Positions 42,216 through 46,563 of a stretch of DNA of 46,563 bases are shown piece after piece. Position 1 is the stretch's first letter, and each line of letters begins with the position of its first letter. This DNA comes from Ruminococcaceae bacterium UBA5295 (GTDB taxonomy: Bacteria; Bacillota; Clostridia; Oscillospirales; Acutalibacteraceae). The DNA lies in assembly GCA_002411365.1 (NCBI GenBank), contig DHSD01000031.1, positions 1 through 46,563 on the forward strand, read 5' to 3'. A program made the position numbers and the translations under genes. The notes beneath the pieces were generated by a model that was not told the origin of the DNA, did not search any database, and saw nothing but the letters and a program-made list of their open reading frames with translations.

Positions 42216-42989
42216 TTACAGATATCTTGCCGGGCAGTGTGAAAATTCCGCCCTCAAAAATTCCACAGATGGGAAAGCTTTTTTCAGCCTCTCCGCAAGC
42301 GGCCGTATAACGACATCTTCAGTATAATAATGGCCTGCGGCAATGAGCGTCATGCCTATGTTCTCTGCATGGATCATCTCATGGTGCTTCGCTTCTCCAG
42401 TCACAAAAGCCTGGCACCCAAAAGAATACGCCGCATCAACATAATCTGAGCCTGCTCCGCTGCAGAGCCCCACAGAGGAAATCTCCTTCCCCCCATCAGT
42501 ATAGAAAAGCCCATCGCATCCAAGCGCTTTTTTCACAAACCCGGCAAACTCAGACGGCCTGTATTTTTTCGCCGGCTTGCCTGCCAGTGCAGTTGGAAGG
42601 CCTGAAGCCTTATCTACGGCAAGTGCTTTAACATCAGTCAGGCAAAGCCGGTCTGCAAGGCAAGTATTTACCCCGCCTCTTGCAAGGTCAAGGTTAGTAT
42701 GTGCGCAAATTGCGGCAATTCCGTATTCCGCCAGCATATAAGGCGCAGTTGCAGCTTTAAGCGAACGCAGCGGATTAAAAATAACAGGATGGTGGCTTAT
42801 TATCAGCTGGGCATTTCGGTGCGAAGCCTCAAGCACAACATCAGGCGTTATGTCAAGTGCGAGAAGCACCGTATGGACTTCCGCCGCTGCATCTCCTGCC
42901 TGAAAACCGCAGTTATCAAAATCCATTGCTGTTCTGAACGGTGCGAAGCCGTCAATAAATTTGTAAATTTCGCCAACAGTAGGCAACAA
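42216..42989 (-). CDS. Nif3-like dinuclear metal-centre protein (DUF34)
   Basis: The protein is 257 residues from TTG at 42989. DNCGFQAGD, HHPVIFNPL and CAHTNLDLARGGVNT carry the conserved His and Asp ligands, with GEAKHHE near the C-terminus; this is the hexameric Nif3/YqfO family (GTP cyclohydrolase I type 2 in old annotation) whose role is unsettled. The start is either ATG at 43007, which lacks a ribosome site, or TTG at 42989, which has GGGGAGG six bases upstream and follows the trmK stop at once. TTG is preferred. Coupling with trmK is a common arrangement in Firmicutes. Confidence 0.9.
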   Translation of the reverse strand: MLPTVGEIYKFIDGFAPFRTAMDFDNCGFQAGDAAAEVHTVLLALDITPDVVLEASHRNAQLIISHHPVIFNPLRSLKAATAPYMLAEYGIAAICAHTNLDLARGGVNTCLADRLCLTDVKALAVDKASGLPTALAGKPAKKYRPSEFAGFVKKALGCDGLFYTDGGKEISSVGLCSGAGSDYVDAAYSFGCQAFVTGEAKHHEMIHAENIGMTLIAAGHYYTEDVVIRPLAERLKKAFPSVEFLRAEFSHCPARYL

Positions 42990-42990
42990 T

Positions 42991-43686
42991 TCATTCCTCC
43001 CCTTCATGCAGAAGCATTTTTTCTATTTCACTTCGAATATGGAAAAGCTCCGCTGCACGTTTTTCGTCGCCTTCGAGTCTTAAGCCATTTGCATGCTTCC
43101 ACAGGCGCTGCATTTCTCTCTTCATATACTCAGCATCTTCAGCGATATTTGGAGAAAGGCGGCCAATATACTGAAAAATATCGCTTTTATCTACTTTTCT
43201 CGGATCATAGCAGCTAAGCATGGCTGTGTAGATATGGCGCCCCTCTTGCACCGCCCGCTCACGTAAAATACAAAAGCCCTGTTCCGCAAGGCTGCTGCGC
43301 AAGGCTGCTTCCCGCGTCATAGGCTGCAGGATAAGGTGCTTTCCGCTGTCCTTAAGCCATTGGGCCCGTTTTATAATATCCGAAATCATGAGCCCGCCCA
43401 TACCTGCTATTACAACATCGTCCGCTTCATCAGGCCGAATACCGTCAAGGCCGTTCGAAAGGCGTGGCTCGACGATACTGCCAACGCCGTATTTTTCGAT
43501 ATTGCACGCCGCGCGCTGCAAAGGGCCCCTGCGTATATCCGAAGCCACAGCCTTCGGTACAATGCCGCACTTCGCAAGCCATACCGGCAGGAAGGCATGG
43601 TCTGTTCCCACATCGGCTAAAGCGGCTCCTTTGCGCACCATGGAGGCACATACCGCAAGCCGTTTTTCAAGCAAAAAAAGAGCCAT
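42991..43686 (-). CDS. trmK: tRNA (adenine(22)-N(1))-methyltransferase
   Basis: This 231-residue Rossmann-fold methyltransferase methylates N1 of A22 in tRNA. SAM-binding motif: GAALADVGTDHAFLPVWL; then ASDIRRGPLQRAACNI and VVIAGMGGLMISDIIKRA, which are specific to TrmK. The C-terminal part (about 150-231) is a coiled-coil helper domain rich in Arg and Glu, typical of the family. The ATG at 43686 has GGGGAAC upstream; eleven more codons upstream are open but unlikely. Its C-terminal codons supply the ribosome site of the next gene. The cytoplasmic enzyme's role in the cell is otherwise unclear. Confidence 0.93.
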   Translation of the reverse strand: MALFLLEKRLAVCASMVRKGAALADVGTDHAFLPVWLAKCGIVPKAVASDIRRGPLQRAACNIEKYGVGSIVEPRLSNGLDGIRPDEADDVVIAGMGGLMISDIIKRAQWLKDSGKHLILQPMTREAALRSSLAEQGFCILRERAVQEGRHIYTAMLSCYDPRKVDKSDIFQYIGRLSPNIAEDAEYMKREMQRLWKHANGLRLEGDEKRAAELFHIRSEIEKMLLHEGEE

Positions 43687-43706
43687 TAAAGTTCCCCAAA
43701 CCGAAC

Positions 43707-43732
43707 GGCCGCCCCGCAAAAGCCGGGCGGCC
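43707..43732 (-). repeat. GC-rich hairpin between DUF1858 gene and trmK
   Basis: GGCCGCCC and GGGCGGCC pair over 8 bp with a 10-base loop. No T-run follows on the minus strand, so it is at most a weak terminator; trmK may be read through from the upstream promoter. Confidence 0.4.
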
Positions 43733-43753
43733 GGGTGGTATTATGCTCCAGAC

Positions 43754-44002
43754 CTATTTCTCAGATTCCGAATGCTCTGCGCTGTCTCTGGAAGCAATCT
43801 GTTCATTTAATTTTTCGGTGATTTCGTCAGCATCAACGCCATGAACCATACATGCCTGTTCAAGTGTTTCGCCAAGCGAAGCCGGGCAGGCAACACAGTA
43901 CATCCCTATCGCCATAAAAAACGATGCCGAATCCGGATCTGCCTTTAAAATATCTCCAATCAATGTGTCTTTTGTAATCTGTGCCATCTGGCTCATCCCC
44001 AA
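43754..44002 (-). CDS. DUF1858 domain protein
   Basis: This 82-residue protein carries the DUF1858 signature: a domain of about 55 residues starting TKDTLIGDILKADPDSASFF and containing IGMYCVACPASLGETLEQAC. CVAC is the conserved Cys pair. The family is widespread in anaerobes and is sometimes linked to iron-sulfur or redox proteins; the function is unknown. TTG at 44002 has AGGAG seven bases upstream, better than the in-frame ATG at 43996, whose spacing is 13. The C-terminus is Ser/Glu-rich. It lies upstream of trmK and shares its direction. Confidence 0.85.
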   Translation of the reverse strand: MGMSQMAQITKDTLIGDILKADPDSASFFMAIGMYCVACPASLGETLEQACMVHGVDADEITEKLNEQIASRDSAEHSESEK

Positions 44003-44154
44003 TCTAAATCTCCTGCATCCTTTGCTTTTTATGAAAATTTCAGCAGCTGCATCTTCTAAATACATAAATACACTGCAAGATAATCATTCTGTTTCTGCTT
44101 TTATTATATATAATACCACCATAAATTTACTTCCAAACGAAAATTAACACTTTT

Positions 44155-46164
44155 TTATACAACCGTCACGATGCCCACGCGTCTATAAGTATTTCCAAAG
44201 CTTGCATAGATACCAACACATCCCTTTTCAGTTGCTGCAACTTTGTAGTAATAAAAATTACCTATTTTTTGCAGATAAACCGGCTGCAGGGTTGAAGTCC
44301 CCGCACAGACAAATTTATAGTCCACCCCGTCTGCCACAGTGAATTTATACTGGTACGCCGAGCCCTTTTCCATTGTAAAATTATATGGGGTGTCCGAACT
44401 GAATTCCTGAAAAGCTGTTCCATACGCATGAAAAGTGTTTGAATCCCCATTTGCAGCCTTTGTCGTAATTACTGCATCGCCTGTCCCCATATTGTCAAGG
44501 CGGAAAAGGTAGCTTGAATCTGACAGCTTGCGTGAAAATGAAACGGCTACCTTCGAAGGATCACTTGAATAAGCGGTAGGCACAAAAGGGAAATTTGTGT
44601 CTATCTTGTAATAATATGTCTGGTTGGTTTTAAATTTATAATACGCCGTGTCGCATTCCATTGTGCCTGCCATGCCATAAGCCGGAAAAGAAATAGAAAC
44701 ACCATTTGCTGCTGTTGTAGTTATAATGGCTTTTCCGGGGCCTTCATTGTCTATCCTGTAAAGATAACTGCCTTCCGAAAGTTTTTTTGAAAATGAGACA
44801 GCTACTTTGCTGCTGTCACTCGAATGAGCAACAGGCGCTGTTGTAGCGTTTGTATCTATTCTGTAATAATAAGTGCTTGTATTACTAAAAGTATAAGATG
44901 ATGTATCGCATGATATGCTGCCGCCGCTACCATGCGCAATGAAAGAAGAATACCATTTCCCATCCGCCGAAGTCGTTTTTATTGCTGCGTCACCTGTACC
45001 AACATTGTCTATCCTGTAAAGGTAACCGTCGCGCACCGGGCCTGTATAAGTTACTTTAACAAAATTGGAATTCGACGATTCTGCTGTGGGGACAGCTGAC
45101 GAGGCTGTACATATTTTATAAGTATACGAATTGCCTTTAAACGTATATGGTTCTGTCGTGTCACATCGATATGTTGAAACGGCGTTTGAACCTGTTGCTT
45201 CAAAAGAAACCGAATGTCTCCCATTTGACGATGTTGTTGTTATAGTTGCCGTACCCGGCCCCCTGTTAGTTATGGTGAAATAGTACCCTTCAGACACTTT
45301 TTTCTGGTAAGAAACAGACACGGCGTTTGTATTCGAAGACTTTACAATTGGCGTGTTAGCATCCATTGTCATTATCTCATATGTATAAGTGCGGTAAGGC
45401 CCAAAGCTGTAAGAAGAAGTGTCACATTCAAATGTCTGAGGCGTCATCCAGCTATAATCCAAATAGCTGTAGTCAAGGTCGCAGTCGCCGCTGATACCTG
45501 ACACCTTGCCAGTGCTGCTGTACTGCCACATAGTGTAATTTCTGCTGTAGCTTGTTGAAGACCGGCCATTGTATTGGGCTACCCATGTATCATACCGAGA
45601 AACGCGCGGGTCTGTGAATTTATCTTCCAAAAAAGATTTGCTCGCGTAAACAGCAGCTTTATAGCCAGCTTTCTGTATTTTAGAGCAGAATGTGTCTACA
45701 ATGTCGCCAATGGTTTGGCTTGAAAACTGCGTCGGATCATAACTTCCATTTTTCTCAATGTCATAAGCTACAGGATAATCAAGGCGGCAATGATATTTAC
45801 GCAGAATATAAATACATTCATCGGCTTCCTGTGAAGCCGTTTCTGCATCTACGGCATAGCAGAAATGATAAGTGCCAACTTTAAGGCCAGCGGCTTTTGC
45901 TCCTTCGTAATTCTGTTTGAAGCGGATATCCGTCTGAGCATCCCAATAACCAGGGTCACCGCCGTACCCATCCCTAATGATGGCAAATTCAATTCCTGAA
46001 TTTTTCACAGCCGTCCAGTCAATGCAGTCATTCCATTTGGAAACGTCAATGCCACGAATGGGGTTACCTGAAGCGTGCACATTCATAGGCAGAATAACGC
46101 ATGAAAATACAACTGCCACTGTTAGAAACAGTGCTTTGATTTTTCTTTTCAAGGGTAAATTCAC
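44155..46164 (-). CDS. Secreted GH25 lysozyme with tandem C-terminal repeats
   Basis: This 669-residue secreted muramidase has a signal peptide to about residue 31 (basic start, hydrophobic core, VHA-S), then a GH25 domain (about 37-238) with D40 in GIDVSKWND and D135-x-E137 in YDIEKNG as catalytic residues. From 247 to the end, units of about 85 residues follow, each opening with CDT (247, 334, 419, 504) and ending with a GxGxAxITT motif; a fifth unit from 590 is degenerate (SDT). These likely form Ig-like or wall-binding modules. GTG at 46164 or TTG at 46152 (MKRKIK signal peptide, GGAG 11 bases upstream) may be the start. It stands alone with no clear terminator. Confidence 0.93.
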   Translation of the reverse strand: MNLPLKRKIKALFLTVAVVFSCVILPMNVHASGNPIRGIDVSKWNDCIDWTAVKNSGIEFAIIRDGYGGDPGYWDAQTDIRFKQNYEGAKAAGLKVGTYHFCYAVDAETASQEADECIYILRKYHCRLDYPVAYDIEKNGSYDPTQFSSQTIGDIVDTFCSKIQKAGYKAAVYASKSFLEDKFTDPRVSRYDTWVAQYNGRSSTSYSRNYTMWQYSSTGKVSGISGDCDLDYSYLDYSWMTPQTFECDTSSYSFGPYRTYTYEIMTMDANTPIVKSSNTNAVSVSYQKKVSEGYYFTITNRGPGTATITTTSSNGRHSVSFEATGSNAVSTYRCDTTEPYTFKGNSYTYKICTASSAVPTAESSNSNFVKVTYTGPVRDGYLYRIDNVGTGDAAIKTTSADGKWYSSFIAHGSGGSISCDTSSYTFSNTSTYYYRIDTNATTAPVAHSSDSSKVAVSFSKKLSEGSYLYRIDNEGPGKAIITTTAANGVSISFPAYGMAGTMECDTAYYKFKTNQTYYYKIDTNFPFVPTAYSSDPSKVAVSFSRKLSDSSYLFRLDNMGTGDAVITTKAANGDSNTFHAYGTAFQEFSSDTPYNFTMEKGSAYQYKFTVADGVDYKFVCAGTSTLQPVYLQKIGNFYYYKVAATEKGCVGIYASFGNTYRRVGIVTVV

Positions 46165-46563
46165 TCCGTTCCGCCGGCTACTTTTTCATCAAAAGCTTGA
46201 CCGTATAATTAATCGTATTATAAATGTAATGATAAAATAAAAAATAAGAAAATCCGGCAGAAAACCACTGTTTAACATACTGGCTCAACGCAAAAGTTTT
46301 GCATTCTTTCGCAATTTCCGCCCTTCATATTATTATATTTTTGGTAGATTAACCTGTCAAGGTTTGCAAAGTAAAAATAAAGCTTTTTCGCAAATATATT
46401 GCAGAAATCCTGTATTAGTCTGTTCTTTGATATAATTAAAGTGTATAATAGATTTTTAGCAAAGTTTTTTCCCAAAAAATTTGGACTTCTTTATGCCAAA
46501 GTTGGCAAGTTTACAAAATTTTGCACACATTCCTAAAAAGACATTGATTTCCCCAGGCTTTAA
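46165..46563. other. Right-edge intergenic region, no gene found
   Basis: The 399 bases are AT-rich. A weak TATAAT is present on the minus strand for the lysozyme gene. On the plus strand GATATAATT and GTGTATAATAG near 46428-46449 may be -10 elements for a gene beyond the edge, but no good -35 was found. A 5-bp hairpin GCCAA/TTGGC lies near 46494. No other structure is seen. Confidence 0.4.

Noticed and set aside
43725..43745. GGGTGGTATTAT resembling a T-box terminator sequence
   Set aside because: Lacks the rest of the T-box (specifier stem, ACCGCG) and lies on the strand opposite to the genes.
1..46563. CRISPR array, prophage or insertion sequence
   Set aside because: No regularly spaced direct repeats, no transposase, integrase or phage structural gene found in any frame read.

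Overview
The window looks like a chromosomal segment of a low-to-moderate GC Gram-positive anaerobe of the Clostridia, most likely the Oscillospirales (Ruminococcaceae) side. The evidence is a YesM/YesN-type two-component pair, iron-sulfur two-subunit serine dehydratase genes, a MurE/MurF pair of the clostridial type, RqcH (NFACT), TrmK, strong AGGAGG-type ribosome sites with several probable TTG starts, and many sigma-A promoters close to TTGACA-17-TATAAT. The species cannot be fixed from the sequence alone.

Positions 1-4740 form an AT-rich accessory block. It holds a complete type IIS restriction-modification system of the FokI/StsI family: an endonuclease on the minus strand and a double-domain adenine methyltransferase on the plus strand, head to head. 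After them comes about 600 bases without a protein gene, packed with inverted repeats, including a promoter-hairpins-terminator unit at 4133-4380 that looks like a small RNA gene. The block abuts the 3' end of a tRNA-Arg(ACG) gene, the usual side for island insertion.

Positions 5053-11786 are a nutrient-sensing and uptake module: a response regulator and sensor kinase divergent from a three-gene ABC importer of the Fbp/Afu family (ATPase, fused permease, lipoprotein binding protein). Positions 11800-16680 hold a truncated DUF3795-like gene, an L-2-hydroxyacid dehydrogenase, tRNA-Ser(CGA), a ComFB-like protein, the two serine dehydratase subunits and a membrane-anchored VanY-type peptidase. 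Positions 16680-20000 are a gltX-glnS operon. Then come a chemotaxis receptor, a sirtuin, a patatin-like lipase, a PcrA/UvrD helicase, an AraC regulator coupled to a DUF1836 gene, and asparagine synthetase.

Positions 30232-33075 are murE-murF. A radical SAM/SPASM gene follows on the other strand. Positions 35086-40353 are a four-gene, translationally coupled polysaccharide cluster (polymerase, two glycosyltransferases, chain-length regulator), in which the kinase-like domain of the last protein has lost its ATP-binding residues. The right end carries rqcH, a Nif3-like gene, trmK, a DUF1858 gene and a secreted GH25 lysozyme with a four-to-five-fold C-terminal repeat.

The most novel-looking items are the FokI/StsI-like system with GGATG motifs placed on its own promoters and ribosome site, the adjacent candidate small RNA, the catalytically dead Wzz-kinase fusion, the repeat-bearing lysozyme, the uncertain start of the AraC gene, and a perfect palindrome upstream of the dehydrogenase gene. 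All functional calls come from reading motifs; no database search was run.
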